Numbered from the stretch's first letter, positions 1 through 9,133 are shown. The stretch is DNA of 64,000 nucleotides from Lachnospiraceae bacterium UBA3273 (GCA_002362385.1 DEUB01000029.1:124001-188000), one strand, 5' to 3'. A program made the numbers and translations. The notes: generated from the letters alone by a model not told the origin.

Positions 1-703
1 CCACCAGTTCCAAAGCGTCGTCCAAAATCTCAGAAGAACCGAAAAGCTCCGTTACTTTTAGGAAGGTTTCAATTTTGGCAGGCTTTAGCTGACACTGTTT
101 TGACAAAAGCTCTTCCGCCCCGAAATAATTTTTTGCGGAAATAAATTCCCTGAGATTCATTTCCGTCTCCTCATGGAGCTTTGCTTCCTCGCAAATGCCT
201 TTAAAAAAACCGATCTCCCCTATGCTGACCTGAAATTCCTTCAAGCCTGCCTCTTTTAAAGAAGAGACTGCCAGATGTACCATTTCCGCATCCGCCATAA
301 CGGAAGGATCTCCGATCAGTTCCACTCCCATCTGGGTTATTTCCTTTAATTTTCCCTGCAGGTTAGAGGTATTGGTATAGGTGTTGCCCACATAGGCCAG
401 CCTGACGGGGACAGACTGCTCCGTAAAGTATTTTGCGGCGCATCTGCCGATAGAAGGCGTGAAATCGGGCCGGAGAACCAGGGTGTTCCCTTCCTTGTCA
501 AAAAATTTGTATAATTCCTTACTGGGGGTTGTCCCGATCTCCCTTCCGAATACGTCAAAATATTCGAAAGCAGGAGTTTCTATATCTTCATAGCCGAAGC
601 GCATGAAATTTTCATGGATCGCTTCCTGAAGCCGGTGCTTTCTTTTACATTCCATTCCGTAAATATCTCTGACGCCTTCCGGCGTATGTATAAGTTTCTG
701 CAT
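1..703 (-). CDS. hisZ: ATP phosphoribosyltransferase regulatory subunit HisZ (partial, C-terminus beyond left edge)
   Basis: HisZ is a catalytically inactive histidyl-tRNA-synthetase-like protein that binds short-form HisG and makes the first histidine-biosynthesis enzyme active and feedback-sensitive. The frame opens with a MQKLIHTPEGVRD start and carries class II synthetase fold motifs (the LRPDFTPSIGR stretch near residues 75-85 is motif 2-like). It starts at the ATG preceded by GGAGGAAATT. About 234 residues are present and the frame runs off the window, where hisG would be expected next. HisZ is preferred to HisS because of divergence at the tRNA and adenylate motifs, but the missing C-terminus leaves some doubt. 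Confidence 0.85.
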   Translation of the reverse strand, partial: MQKLIHTPEGVRDIYGMECKRKHRLQEAIHENFMRFGYEDIETPAFEYFDVFGREIGTTPSKELYKFFDKEGNTLVLRPDFTPSIGRCAAKYFTEQSVPVRLAYVGNTYTNTSNLQGKLKEITQMGVELIGDPSVMADAEMVHLAVSSLKEAGLKEFQVSIGEIGFFKGICEEAKLHEETEMNLREFISAKNYFGAEELLSKQCQLKPAKIETFLKVTELFGSSEILDDALELV

Positions 704-888
704 AATTTCCTCCGTTAATCAGATAAATATTCCTTTGACTGCTTTTAACCGGATATATATCGGGTAACAACAGCTTGTAAAAAAATTATTTTGCTACGCT
801 TTTACTTTAACAATTTAAAGCGGTACTTTGATAGCGTATTAGCATATAAAACTAACGACAGTATACAAAAAAACACTTTATTTGTCAA
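704..888 (-). promoter_or_regulatory. hisZ promoter and structured leader
   Basis: A near-consensus sigma-A promoter reads TTGACA (883-888), 17-nt spacer, TATACT (860-865). Transcription would start near 853, leaving a leader of about 150 nt before the hisZ ATG. The leader contains two hairpin-forming stretches: CGCTTT/AAAGCG arms around 800-825 and an ACCCGATATATATCCGGT self-complementary segment around 749-767. No T-box core or short His-codon leader peptide was recognised, so the control mechanism is unknown. The -35 box sits directly behind the recU stop codon. Confidence 0.65.
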
Positions 889-901
889 CCGGAAAGCTTT
901 C

Positions 902-1441
902 TCATGAAAGCTCTCTCTCATTTAAATCCCTCTGGATCATGTCAAGATAAGGAACAAAAAGTCCTGCCCGGGGCTTTAATATGTAGGACGGATCCAGTTC
1001 TTCAAAACGGAAGCTCTTTCTGCCCCCGTCCTTTGCCCGTTTCCAGAAGGCAAACATCTGACGGAAGGAAAGATAGAAAAATACATCCCGGTGGGTATAG
1101 TTGATAATGAAAAAGGAAACCCCCTCCTGTTTCTCAAAATCCGCCATGAAAGCCACCTGGTGCTCATGGATATTCTGCAGGGCAAAGGTATCCACCGCGC
1201 ATTCCTTCGCATCAAAACAGACGGGAATCCCCTGTACGGCGCCGATATAATCCACAGTGGATTTCTGGTCGAAATACGCCAGAGTAATATGTCTTGTTTC
1301 CTGCTCTATTTTTACCGGCGTAATGGGCGTTGGCACTTTTTGAATGAGGGCAAGTCCGTTTTCCCGGTATTTTTCATTGGTCCTGTTAATAAGCTCCTCC
1401 AGCGTAGAGCCCCGTAAGCCCCTGCTATTCCATGTTCCCAT
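902..1441 (-). CDS. recU: Holliday junction resolvase RecU
   Basis: RecU cleaves Holliday junctions during recombinational repair and chromosome segregation in Firmicutes, the job RuvC does elsewhere. The 179-residue frame shows the family pattern: a GxxLEELINRTN start, a pTPI motif near residue 38, STVDYIG followed by the FDAKE nuclease motif (about residues 60-80), NIHEHQ, and GRKSF near the C-terminus. These are the conserved acidic, Lys and Glu residues of the PD-(D/E)XK-like fold. Its start overlaps the upstream pseudouridine synthase gene by 17 bp, so the two are probably translationally coupled. The stop codon lies inside a short hairpin (895-912) that could be a weak terminator. Confidence 0.93.
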   Translation of the reverse strand: MGTWNSRGLRGSTLEELINRTNEKYRENGLALIQKVPTPITPVKIEQETRHITLAYFDQKSTVDYIGAVQGIPVCFDAKECAVDTFALQNIHEHQVAFMADFEKQEGVSFFIINYTHRDVFFYLSFRQMFAFWKRAKDGGRKSFRFEELDPSYILKPRAGLFVPYLDMIQRDLNERELS

Positions 1442-2495
1442 TTGCTAATTCCTCTAATATCTTTCTGTATTGAAGGGGCGGATCGCCGGATAACTCCATA
1501 CCGGACAAATAAGCGAATTTCCCGGAAGAAGGCGGAAAAACGACCCTGTAGGCATGAAGAAGCTGGCTTTTGACGTGATGTTTCTCGGAAAGCCCGTTTT
1601 TTCTGCCGTATTTCATATCCCCCACAACAGGATGCCCTATTCCCGCCAAATGGGCGCGGATCTGATGGGGCTTTCCTGTGATCAGGTGTACGGATAATTC
1701 CGTATAGGCCTTATTTCCCCGGCCATAGGTCCTGATAGGGGTAATGCCTGTTTTTACCAATTCCTTTGCCCCGCCGCCGGATGAAGGCGATTTGGCGATC
1801 GTTACTTTGTTCTTTTCCTTATCCTTTGTAAGATACCCTTCTAAAACCAGTTCCGTTCCCGTCTGTTTTGAGGCAGGGTTCTTTGAAGAGATCTCCTCAA
1901 GGCACACCCTTCCCTCCACAATGCAGCGGTAATGCTTTTCCAGGGTACGGTTTTTTATGATCTCCGACAGGTATTGCAGGCCCGAAAGGCTTTTTCCGCA
2001 CAGAATAAGCCCGGATGTGTTGCGGTCAAGCCTGTTGGCCGCCGCAGGCTTAAAGGTTGTAAGCATTTCTTCTGTCAGGACCTTTTGGGAAAGAAGATAA
2101 CCGATCAGATATTCATTGACGGATATATCTTCCTTTTCCGCCCTTTGGGACAGCATTCCCGAGGGCTTGTTAAAAACCAGAATATGTTCATCCTCATAAA
2201 CGACAGAAAGCCCGAGTTTTTCTAAATCCTCTCCTGTGTACAGGGAAAAATGTCTTTCGCCATCCCGCCCCGCTTCTTTACAGAATTTTTCAAAGGTCTC
2301 ATCGGATAAAAACAGTCGTACCCTGTCGCCTGTTTTTAAGAGCTCGCTGCCGCCTGCCTTTTTTTCATTCAATGTGAAATTCTTTTTGCGAAGCATTTTA
2401 TAAACGAAGCTCATGGGCGCTTTAGAAAGCAGCTTTCCCAGATATTTGTCCAATCTTTGGCCAGCCTCGTTTTCTCTTATCTCAAACTCTTTCAT
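1425..2495 (-). CDS. RluA-family pseudouridine synthase with S4 domain
   Basis: The product should isomerise uridine to pseudouridine in structured RNA, most likely 23S rRNA. An S4-like RNA-binding segment occupies about residues 1-60 (QRLDKYLGKLL). The catalytic domain follows, with the signature AANRLDRNTSGLILCGKS near residue 155, whose Asp is the nucleophile, and the C-terminal GKPHQIRAHLAGIGHPVVGD block. At 356 residues it is typical for the RluC/RluD branch, but the target uridine cannot be read from sequence, so no symbol is given. It sits 8 bp downstream of the hypothetical membrane-protein gene and overlaps recU. Confidence 0.92.
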   Translation of the reverse strand: MKEFEIRENEAGQRLDKYLGKLLSKAPMSFVYKMLRKKNFTLNEKKAGGSELLKTGDRVRLFLSDETFEKFCKEAGRDGERHFSLYTGEDLEKLGLSVVYEDEHILVFNKPSGMLSQRAEKEDISVNEYLIGYLLSQKVLTEEMLTTFKPAAANRLDRNTSGLILCGKSLSGLQYLSEIIKNRTLEKHYRCIVEGRVCLEEISSKNPASKQTGTELVLEGYLTKDKEKNKVTIAKSPSSGGGAKELVKTGITPIRTYGRGNKAYTELSVHLITGKPHQIRAHLAGIGHPVVGDMKYGRKNGLSEKHHVKSQLLHAYRVVFPPSSGKFAYLSGMELSGDPPLQYRKILEELANGNME

Positions 2496-2503
2496 AGCAG
2501 ATC

Positions 2504-3070
2504 TTAAAGGGAAATCTGATGAAGCAGGACCATAAGCTTTTCATCATTTTCCTCATTCTCCGTTTCTTTATCCTGAAGCTGCTTTAAGCGGTTTACAAAA
2601 TCTTCTTTATTGGAAAACATGCCTACAGTGGCTTGATACCCGTTCTGCTTCACGATTCCCGCAATATGCTCCTCAAGGTCCGTGCCCATATCCTTGTGAT
2701 TGGTCAGGCAGCCGTAAATATAGCCGTTTTTGACAATACAGCCTGCCACCTCATAAGTTGTTTTATAAGAAGTAAATACCAGCCCGTATGCGTGTTTAAA
2801 ATGCTCCAGGGTCCCTTTTAAAAATTCATGGTCCTCCCTGCTGCATCCATGGTAGCGCAGATATAAGATCATGCTGACACAGCTTTTGCTTGCGGGAAGA
2901 AGGCCCAGCACCGCTACGATCGTTAAGAGGTTTGCCTTTGTCTTCGTTGCCGCATATCCTGCGATGAACAAAGAAAGAGACACTCCGAAATAGACGACTG
3001 TCTTTATGACCTCCCTCTGTCTTTTTTTATTGAAATATTCAATATCTCCCTGTTTTACCTTTTGTGTCAT
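2504..3070 (-). CDS. Hypothetical membrane protein, two N-terminal TM helices
   Basis: I do not recognise this 188-residue protein beyond its layout. A short charged N-terminus precedes two close hydrophobic segments (about residues 24-42 and 46-72). A soluble C-terminal domain of about 110 residues follows, with Cys residues and an acidic, glutamate-rich linker near residues 165-175. The hairpin topology would put both ends on the same side of the membrane. It lies between the SDR gene and the RluA-family gene, probably in the same operon. The start is the ATG at 3070 in the MTQKVKQGD context. Confidence 0.7.
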   Translation of the reverse strand: MTQKVKQGDIEYFNKKRQREVIKTVVYFGVSLSLFIAGYAATKTKANLLTIVAVLGLLPASKSCVSMILYLRYHGCSREDHEFLKGTLEHFKHAYGLVFTSYKTTYEVAGCIVKNGYIYGCLTNHKDMGTDLEEHIAGIVKQNGYQATVGMFSNKEDFVNRLKQLQDKETENEENDEKLMVLLHQISL

Positions 3071-3091
3071 AACAAACTGCTTCCTTTCCGA

Positions 3092-3847
3092 TCACACGAT
3101 TCTATCATAAATTTCCAAAATCAGACGGTGCGGCAGCGCTTTACTGATAAACCGCATCCCTTTCATGGGAAGACTGTAAACGGCAACCTGCCTGCGTTCC
3201 TTTGCACATTTAAGAGCATGGGCGACTACCCTTTCCGGCTTTACCATAAAGAATTTTTTGATGAACAATGTATATCCCTCTTCCTCCGCAATATCAAAAA
3301 ACGGGGTTTTGACAGGACCCGGGCATACCGCGGTCACACTGATCTTCCTGTCCTTCAGCTCATATCCCAAAGCCCTTGAAAAAGAAAGCACAAAGGATTT
3401 GGACGCGGCGTATACGGCAAAACGCATCTGGGGAAGAAATGCCGCCGCACTTGCCATATTGATGATATAACCACCCTTTACCATATACGGGATGCACAAA
3501 TGACACATGGTCATCAAGCCTATGGTATTGCATTTCATCATATCGGTCTGAAGCTCTAAGGGCAGGGATTCAAATTTACCCATTTTTCCAAATCCTGCAC
3601 TGTTTACGAGGATCTTGATTTTGGGCATTTCAGCTTCCAGCTTTTTTGACAATACGTTTTTGGCGTCTTCCCCCGTCAGGTCGAGAGGGATCCTTACGAT
3701 TTCCGCTTTCGTTTCCGGAAATTCTGTTTCTTCCACTGTTCTGGATACTGCCCAGATCTGATCCAGATCATTGCATGCCTTATCTATCCTGTTGACGAAT
3801 TCCGCCCCCATTCCGCTGGAGGCTCCTGTTATGATCGCTATTTTCAT
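3092..3847 (-). CDS. Short-chain dehydrogenase/reductase (SDR family)
   Basis: This is a classical SDR oxidoreductase of 251 residues using NAD(H) or NADP(H). The N-terminal Rossmann motif ITGASSGMGAEF (residues 6-17) binds the cofactor. NSAGFG near residue 87 is the NAG-type motif. The catalytic pair is in the YAASKSF segment near residue 150, with the supporting serine upstream in NMASAAAF. The PGPVKTPFF motif follows. The substrate cannot be inferred. The start overlaps the end of the radical SAM gene by 4 bp (ATGA), suggesting coupling, but I see no shared pathway. Confidence 0.9.
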   Translation of the reverse strand: MKIAIITGASSGMGAEFVNRIDKACNDLDQIWAVSRTVEETEFPETKAEIVRIPLDLTGEDAKNVLSKKLEAEMPKIKILVNSAGFGKMGKFESLPLELQTDMMKCNTIGLMTMCHLCIPYMVKGGYIINMASAAAFLPQMRFAVYAASKSFVLSFSRALGYELKDRKISVTAVCPGPVKTPFFDIAEEEGYTLFIKKFFMVKPERVVAHALKCAKERRQVAVYSLPMKGMRFISKALPHRLILEIYDRIV

Positions 3848-5694
3848 CCTTTTTTTCTGCCTTTCTTTTTGTTGTTTGAGCGTTTCGTACCGGCGCTATT
3901 AAACTTCCTGGGAGGGATCAGGCATTTTTCGCCAAAACCGATCAGATCTTCCCTGTGGGCGGAAATCAACGCTTCCTTTACCAACTGGTAATTTTCCGGA
4001 TTCCGATATTGGATCAGCGCCCTCTGCATAGCTTTCTCATGGGGGTTTTTTACCACATATACGGGCTTCATATCCCTGGGATCCAATCCGGTATAATACA
4101 TGACCGCAGAAAGGGTGGACGGCGTGGGATAAAAATCCTGCACCTGTTCCGGCATATATCCTAAATCCCTGATATATTCCGCTAAAGCCACGGCTTCCTT
4201 TAAGGTAGAGCCCGGATGGGAGGACATGAAATAAGGCACCACATACTGTTTTTTTCCTATTTTTTTATTATAGGCTTCATACTTTTTGATAAATTGTTCA
4301 TAAACCCTGTTTTCGGGCTTTCCCATCTTAGAGAGGACCTCATCGGAAATATGCTCCGGCGCCACCTTTAACTGCCCGCTTACGTGATGTTTTAAAAGTT
4401 CATGGAAAAAGGTATCGTTTTTGTCCTTGAGCAAATAGTCGAAACGGATCCCCGAACGGATAAAAACCTTCTTTACGCCGGGAAGCTTTCTGAGCTTTCG
4501 CAAAAGCTTCACATAATCGGTATGATCCGCTTCCAGATTGGGACAGGGCGCAGGAAACAGGCACTGTCTGTTCGTACATACTCCCTGCTTCAGCTGTTTC
4601 TTACATGCCGGGGCCCTGAAATTTGCAGTAGGCCCTCCCACATCGTGTATATAGCCTTTAAACAGGGGATCCTTAGTCATCCGCTCCGCTTCTTTTAAAA
4701 TGGATTCATGGCTTCTTGTCTGGACGATCCGTCCCTGGTGAAAGGTCAGGGCGCAAAAACTGCAGCCGCCAAAACATCCCCTGTTGCTGATCAGGGAAAA
4801 TTTGACCTCTGAAAGGGCCGGAATACCGCCGGCTTTTTCATAGGAAGGATGATAGGTCCCCATATAGGGAAGGTCATAGATATCATCCATTTCCATCGTG
4901 CTTAGGGGCATGGCGGGCGTATTCTGGACTACATAGACCCCGTGGTCGTAAGGCTCGATCAGAGGCCTTGCGCTGAAGGGATCCGTATTTTCATATTGTA
5001 TTTTGAAGGAGGCGGCATATTCCTTCTTTTTCTCCTTCATCCGTTCATAGGAAGGAAGCAGGATGCCGTCCTGTATATGCTCCGTATCCCTTGTCTTATA
5101 TACGGTTCCTTTGATAAAGGTAATGTCTTTTATATCGATGCCGCTGTTTAGGGCATCTGCAATTTCCACAATGGATTTCTCGCCCATTCCGTAGGAGATC
5201 ATATCCGCTCCGCTGTCTAAGAGGATGGAGCGTTTGAAGGAATCGGACCAGTAATCATAATGGGCCATTCTCCGAAGGCTCGCTTCGATCCCGCCTAAAA
5301 TAATAGGAGTATGCTTATAGCTTTTGCGGATCAGGTTGCTGTAGACAACCGCCGCATGATCGGGCCTTTTGCCCATGACCCCGCCGGGCGTATAAGCGTC
5401 TGTGGGTCTCTTCTTTTTACTGACATAATAGTGGTTGACCATGGAGTCCATATTGCCGCCGCTTACCAAAAATCCGAGACGGGGCTTACCCAAAATCGAA
5501 ATGCTGTCCGGGTCTTTCCAGTCCGGCTGGGAAACGATCCCTACCGAATAACCGAAGGATTCCAGCACGCGGCTTATGATGGCATGTCCGAAGGAAGGAT
5601 GGTCCACATAAGCATCCCCGATGACATATACAAAATCCAGTTGTTCGATTCCTCTGTCTTGACAGTCCTTCCGACTGATAGGTAAAAATGGCAT
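3844..5694 (-). CDS. YgiQ-family radical SAM protein
   Basis: This 616-residue protein belongs to the YgiQ family: an N-terminal B12-binding-like region, a radical SAM core and a C-terminal DUF3362-like part. The radical SAM cluster motif is CFGGCSFC (CxxxCxxC, about residues 313-320), preceded by LISNRG. Further Cys residues occur in the KQLKQGVCTNRQCLFPAPC stretch. The lysine-rich tail (KKKGRKKG) suggests nucleic-acid or ribosome contact, an inference only. The family is widespread with no established reaction. It is coupled to the SDR gene and starts 4 bp after the RsuA-family stop. Confidence 0.92.
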   Translation of the reverse strand: MPFLPISRKDCQDRGIEQLDFVYVIGDAYVDHPSFGHAIISRVLESFGYSVGIVSQPDWKDPDSISILGKPRLGFLVSGGNMDSMVNHYYVSKKKRPTDAYTPGGVMGKRPDHAAVVYSNLIRKSYKHTPIILGGIEASLRRMAHYDYWSDSFKRSILLDSGADMISYGMGEKSIVEIADALNSGIDIKDITFIKGTVYKTRDTEHIQDGILLPSYERMKEKKKEYAASFKIQYENTDPFSARPLIEPYDHGVYVVQNTPAMPLSTMEMDDIYDLPYMGTYHPSYEKAGGIPALSEVKFSLISNRGCFGGCSFCALTFHQGRIVQTRSHESILKEAERMTKDPLFKGYIHDVGGPTANFRAPACKKQLKQGVCTNRQCLFPAPCPNLEADHTDYVKLLRKLRKLPGVKKVFIRSGIRFDYLLKDKNDTFFHELLKHHVSGQLKVAPEHISDEVLSKMGKPENRVYEQFIKKYEAYNKKIGKKQYVVPYFMSSHPGSTLKEAVALAEYIRDLGYMPEQVQDFYPTPSTLSAVMYYTGLDPRDMKPVYVVKNPHEKAMQRALIQYRNPENYQLVKEALISAHREDLIGFGEKCLIPPRKFNSAGTKRSNNKKKGRKKG

Positions 5695-5698
5695 AACT

Positions 5699-6418
5699 CT
5701 ATTTCACGCTTTCTCTTCCAAGCAATTGTAATTCTTCTTCTGTCAGGGGACGGTATTCCCCCGGGCTTAAGGATGCATCTAAGCTTACGGGCCCTATAGA
5801 GATCCTTTTTAAATAGGACACCTCTCCCCCTAAGGCCTTTATCATCCGCTTTACCTGGTGATACCGGCCTTCCTTTATGGTAAGGCATCCGGAAAAGGCA
5901 TCCGTTCCCGTTATCTGTATATGATAAAGCCTGCCCGGTTTCAGGGGCTTTTCGTCTCCGATATCCATCCCTGCCGCGACCCTGTCCGCGGCATCTTTTG
6001 AAAGCCTGCCGGATGCTTTAAAAAAATAGGTTTTTTCCACATGCTTTCCGGGCGACATGAGCTGATGGATAAAGGCGCCGTCGTCGGTTAAAAGCAGCAT
6101 CCCTTCCGTATCCTTGTCAAGCCGTCCTGCAATGAGAAGCTTTTTGGAAAGAGCCGGCGGAAAAAAGTCTAAGACTGTTTTTTGGCTGTTATCTCTTGTT
6201 GCGCAGATACATCCGGCGGGCTTATGAAACATAAAATACAGGTTTTTCGCAAGTGTTAAAGCTTTCCCCTGAAAGGAAATCTCTTCCGTGCCGGAAACCT
6301 TTTGCGCTCCGTTTTCTGCAACGCTTCCGTTAACTTTAACAAGTCCCTGTCTGATATAGGTTTTACATTGGCTGCGGCTTCCTACGCCGCAGTCGGCCAG
6401 ATATTTTTCCAAACGCAT
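5699..6418 (-). CDS. RsuA-family 16S/23S rRNA pseudouridine synthase
   Basis: This is a small-type pseudouridine synthase of 239 residues. An S4 RNA-binding domain occupies about residues 1-50 (MRLEKYLADCGVGSRSQ). The catalytic domain carries the RsuA/RluB signature GRLDKDTEGMLLLTDDGAF near residue 97, with the catalytic Asp. The C-terminal block EGRYHQVKRMIKALGGEVSYLKR is a family hallmark. It probably modifies rRNA; the exact site is not readable. It is the first gene of the minus-strand operon running down to recU, divergent from the ylbJ-like gene, with the 75-bp gap between them holding both promoters. Confidence 0.93.
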   Translation of the reverse strand: MRLEKYLADCGVGSRSQCKTYIRQGLVKVNGSVAENGAQKVSGTEEISFQGKALTLAKNLYFMFHKPAGCICATRDNSQKTVLDFFPPALSKKLLIAGRLDKDTEGMLLLTDDGAFIHQLMSPGKHVEKTYFFKASGRLSKDAADRVAAGMDIGDEKPLKPGRLYHIQITGTDAFSGCLTIKEGRYHQVKRMIKALGGEVSYLKRISIGPVSLDASLSPGEYRPLTEEELQLLGRESVK

Positions 6419-6494
6419 AATCTATCCTGCATGAAATGATTTGTTTTTTAATATGTTTAAGTATACACTATTTTGCTGATATACGGGTGCTTTT

Positions 6495-7442
6495 ATGAAA
6501 AATTTCAGAAAAAATATCATCCCCGTTCTGCTTTTTGCCGCGCTTATGGGATTTATCCTGCGCTTTTCCGCTATGGCAAAGCAGTACGCATACTTAGGCC
6601 TTAGCATATGGTTTGAGCAGATGATCCCATCCCTGCTCCCCTTTATGATCATTTCTTCCATGCTCATCAAGCTGAATTTGGATGAGCTTCTCATAAAGCC
6701 CTTTTCAGGTATTTTTAAATTTTTGTATCAAATAAGCGACGCAGGCGTTTATGTCCTGGTCATGGGATTTTTGTGCGGATTTCCCATGGGCGCCAAAGCT
6801 GCCGTAATGGAATATGAGGAAGGAAAAATTTCAAAGGATGAAGCCCAGTTTTTGTTGTCTTTTTCCAACAATATCGGTCCCGCCTATTTTCTTTCTTTTG
6901 TATACGGAAATATCTATACAGGCATTCCCCTTTCACACGGCTTGTTTTTTCTATATGTCCTGCCTTTATTGTACGGCTTTATTTTAAGGAGGACCGTATA
7001 CAAACGTCTGCATGTCGCACCGGAGGCTTCCTGCCGCAAAAAAGGCCCCTCCGCCGCAAAACCCTTCCTTTCCGTTATGGATGAAAGCATCAATCAGGGA
7101 CTTATGCAGATCTCCATGCTGGGAGGCTACATGATCGTCTGTAATCTGTTAGTCATTATCCCCAAAACGCTGTTTTATGAGAATCCGTACCTTTGCGCCT
7201 TCTTCCACAACCTTCTTGAAATTTCCGGCGGGCTTTTATCCATAAAAAGCTTAAATCTGCCTGCTGCAAGGGCCTTTGCCCTTACCCACCTTTCCCTGGT
7301 ATTTACGGGCATCTCCTGCCATTTACAGACCTTTCACATTATGGGAAGCACAGACTTATCCAGACAAAAATATATGCTGCACAAGCTTATCCTGTGCAGC
7401 ATCATCGGTATCTTGTTAACAGTTTATTGTATGTTTGCTTAG
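6495..7442 (+). CDS. YlbJ-like sporulation integral membrane protein
   Basis: This is one of the few plus-strand genes. The 315-residue protein has about eight hydrophobic segments and the nucleoside-recognition (Gate) fold pattern seen in YlbJ: WFEQMIPSLLPFMIISSML near residue 40 and GFLCGFPMGAKAAV near residue 90, followed by FSNNIGPAYFLSFV. In Bacillus subtilis YlbJ is needed for resistant spores. A second Gate-like half follows in the C-terminus. A perfect 10-bp inverted repeat lies within the last codons (7374-7402). It faces the coiled-coil gene tail to tail with only 3 bp between. Confidence 0.8.
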   Translation: MKNFRKNIIPVLLFAALMGFILRFSAMAKQYAYLGLSIWFEQMIPSLLPFMIISSMLIKLNLDELLIKPFSGIFKFLYQISDAGVYVLVMGFLCGFPMGAKAAVMEYEEGKISKDEAQFLLSFSNNIGPAYFLSFVYGNIYTGIPLSHGLFFLYVLPLLYGFILRRTVYKRLHVAPEASCRKKGPSAAKPFLSVMDESINQGLMQISMLGGYMIVCNLLVIIPKTLFYENPYLCAFFHNLLEISGGLLSIKSLNLPAARAFALTHLSLVFTGISCHLQTFHIMGSTDLSRQKYMLHKLILCSIIGILLTVYCMFA

Positions 7443-7445
7443 TCG

Positions 7446-8057
7446 TCAGATAATATCCAGACCGCCTTTCCCTGAAGGTTCACTGACCTGCTCCGTAGCC
7501 TCTTCTTCCGCCATGGCCTCTACGGGATAAAGCTCTGAACGGTTTGCCGTTACAATGTTGTAACAGTCTGTCAGGGAATTAATAAGGCCCTCGTATTTTG
7601 CGGCAGTGATCTCTATGGAATGGCTTAGGATATTCTCTACATTGGCCAGCATTTCATCCGTATACTGGATGGCGGATGCTTTAACCTGATTGGCTTCTAT
7701 TGTGGCATTGTCAAGGATCTCCTGTGCTTGTCTCGTAGCAAGCTCCACGATCTCCTGTGCCTGCTCATAGGCCTGTCGCATGATCTCCTGCTCGTTGATC
7801 AGTTCCGTGGTATGTACCGTAGCCTCGTTGATCAATGCCTCCGCTTTTTCCCTGGCATCGTTTAAAATGGCTTCCTTATTGCTGATGATTTTCTGATAAC
7901 GCTTGATCTCATCGGGAGTCTTCATGCGAAGATCCCTTAAAAGTTCATCGATTTCCTCTTTATTAACAATGATCTTATTGTTGTTAAAGGCATGGGGCTT
8001 GCAATTATCAATGTAATCCTCAATTTCATCGATTAACTGTTCAATTCTACTGCTCAT
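7446..8057 (-). CDS. DivIVA/ATPase-subunit-like coiled-coil protein
   Basis: The 203-residue product is mostly helical and lacks membrane segments. From about residue 55 to 170 it is a long coiled coil rich in Ala, Glu and Gln (for example EIVELATRQAQEILDNAT), of the kind annotated as DivIVA-like or V-ATPase subunit H-like. The tail is acidic. A scaffold role at the membrane or septum is an inference. It is co-directional with coaD and rsmD, 18 bp below coaD, and stable conservation next to coaD is common in Clostridia. Confidence 0.7.
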   Translation of the reverse strand: MSSRIEQLIDEIEDYIDNCKPHAFNNNKIIVNKEEIDELLRDLRMKTPDEIKRYQKIISNKEAILNDAREKAEALINEATVHTTELINEQEIMRQAYEQAQEIVELATRQAQEILDNATIEANQVKASAIQYTDEMLANVENILSHSIEITAAKYEGLINSLTDCYNIVTANRSELYPVEAMAEEEATEQVSEPSGKGGLDII

Positions 8058-8075
8058 AACATTCTCCTAACACAA

Positions 8076-8561
8076 TTACGTTCCGTGATACTTTCGATAT
8101 AATTCCTTTGCAACAAAATCCGGCACACAGGGAGTTACATCCCCTTCAAAATAGGCAATTTCCTTTACACTGGAAGAACTGAGATAAGCATACTCAAGAG
8201 AGGTTGTCAAAAACATCGTATCCAGTTCTCCGCCGGATAATTTGTGATTCGTCTGCGCTATCTGCAGCTCATATTCAAAATCCGTAATAGCACGCAAGCC
8301 TCTGATAACAACGTGGACATTCTTTTGTTTTGCATAGTTGATCAACAGTCCGCTAAAGGAATCCACCTTCACATTTGATAAATCTTTTGTGGCTTCTTCT
8401 AGCATTTTAACACGTTCTTCCACAGAAAACAATGCAGACTTCCCAACATTATTCAAGACGCTGACTGTTAATTCATCAAAAATATTGGCGGACCGGCGGA
8501 TCACATCCAGATGACCATAGGTAACAGGGTCGAAGCTACCGGGGTAAATTGCTGATTTCAT
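8076..8561 (-). CDS. coaD: Pantetheine-phosphate adenylyltransferase (PPAT)
   Basis: CoaD transfers AMP from ATP to 4'-phosphopantetheine, giving dephospho-CoA, the penultimate step of CoA synthesis in the cytosol. The 161-residue length is standard. The nucleotidyltransferase HxGH-type motif is seen as PGSFDPVTYGHLDVI at the N-terminus, the VVIRGLRAITDFEYE block lies near residue 85, and the ISSTxVR-type motif appears as YLSSSSVKEIA near residue 126. The gene overlaps the end of rsmD by 26 bp, the usual rsmD-coaD arrangement. Confidence 0.97.
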   Translation of the reverse strand: MKSAIYPGSFDPVTYGHLDVIRRSANIFDELTVSVLNNVGKSALFSVEERVKMLEEATKDLSNVKVDSFSGLLINYAKQKNVHVVIRGLRAITDFEYELQIAQTNHKLSGGELDTMFLTTSLEYAYLSSSSVKEIAYFEGDVTPCVPDFVAKELYRKYHGT

Positions 8562-9117
8562 CCTGTTTTCTCCTTTTTACAAACACATGCATATTTGTTT
8601 TATACTGTTTAATCTTGATAATATCATATGAAAGCTTTTCTATAAAGTCCAGATCCGTATCAAGGGCCGCTTCAAAAATAATGGTGGTTTCCTCATCCAC
8701 TAAGGAAGAGGTGGTAAAATATTCCAAAACCCTCTGCTCCAGCTCTTTGTGATAAGGGGGATCCATAAAGACCAGACGGAATTTTTTTTGATATTCCAAC
8801 GTCGTCAGCGCCACAAACGCATCCTGTCTGCATACAAGAGCCTTATCGCCTAACTTTGTATGCTTTAAATTTGCATGAATACAGTCGCAGGCTTCTTTTG
8901 CATTTTCAATAAATACCGCTTCCTTTGCTCCTCTGCTCAGGGCTTCAATGCCGACCCCGCCGCTTCCTGCAAATAAATCCAGAAAACAGGCCCCCTGAAT
9001 ATCAAACTGTATCATATTAAACAGGGTTTCCTTGATTCTGTCGGTGGTAGGTCTCGTATCCATTCCCGCCGGTGTTTCCAATCTTAAACTTCTTGCTGTT
9101 CCTGCAATGACTCTCAT
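8536..9117 (-). CDS. rsmD: 16S rRNA (guanine(966)-N(2))-methyltransferase RsmD
   Basis: RsmD methylates G966 of 16S rRNA using S-adenosylmethionine. The 193-residue frame opens MRVIAGTARSLRL, has the family-typical RPTTDRIKETLFN block (residues 22-34), the SAM motif FLDLFAGSGGVGIEALSRGA near residue 45 and the catalytic DPPY motif near residue 120. It precedes and overlaps coaD. The start follows a 16-bp gap after parC, so it probably belongs to the parE-parC transcript. Confidence 0.96.
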   Translation of the reverse strand: MRVIAGTARSLRLETPAGMDTRPTTDRIKETLFNMIQFDIQGACFLDLFAGSGGVGIEALSRGAKEAVFIENAKEACDCIHANLKHTKLGDKALVCRQDAFVALTTLEYQKKFRLVFMDPPYHKELEQRVLEYFTTSSLVDEETTIIFEAALDTDLDFIEKLSYDIIKIKQYKTNMHVFVKRRKQDEISNLPR

Positions 9118-9133
9118 AACTACTCCCAGACTG

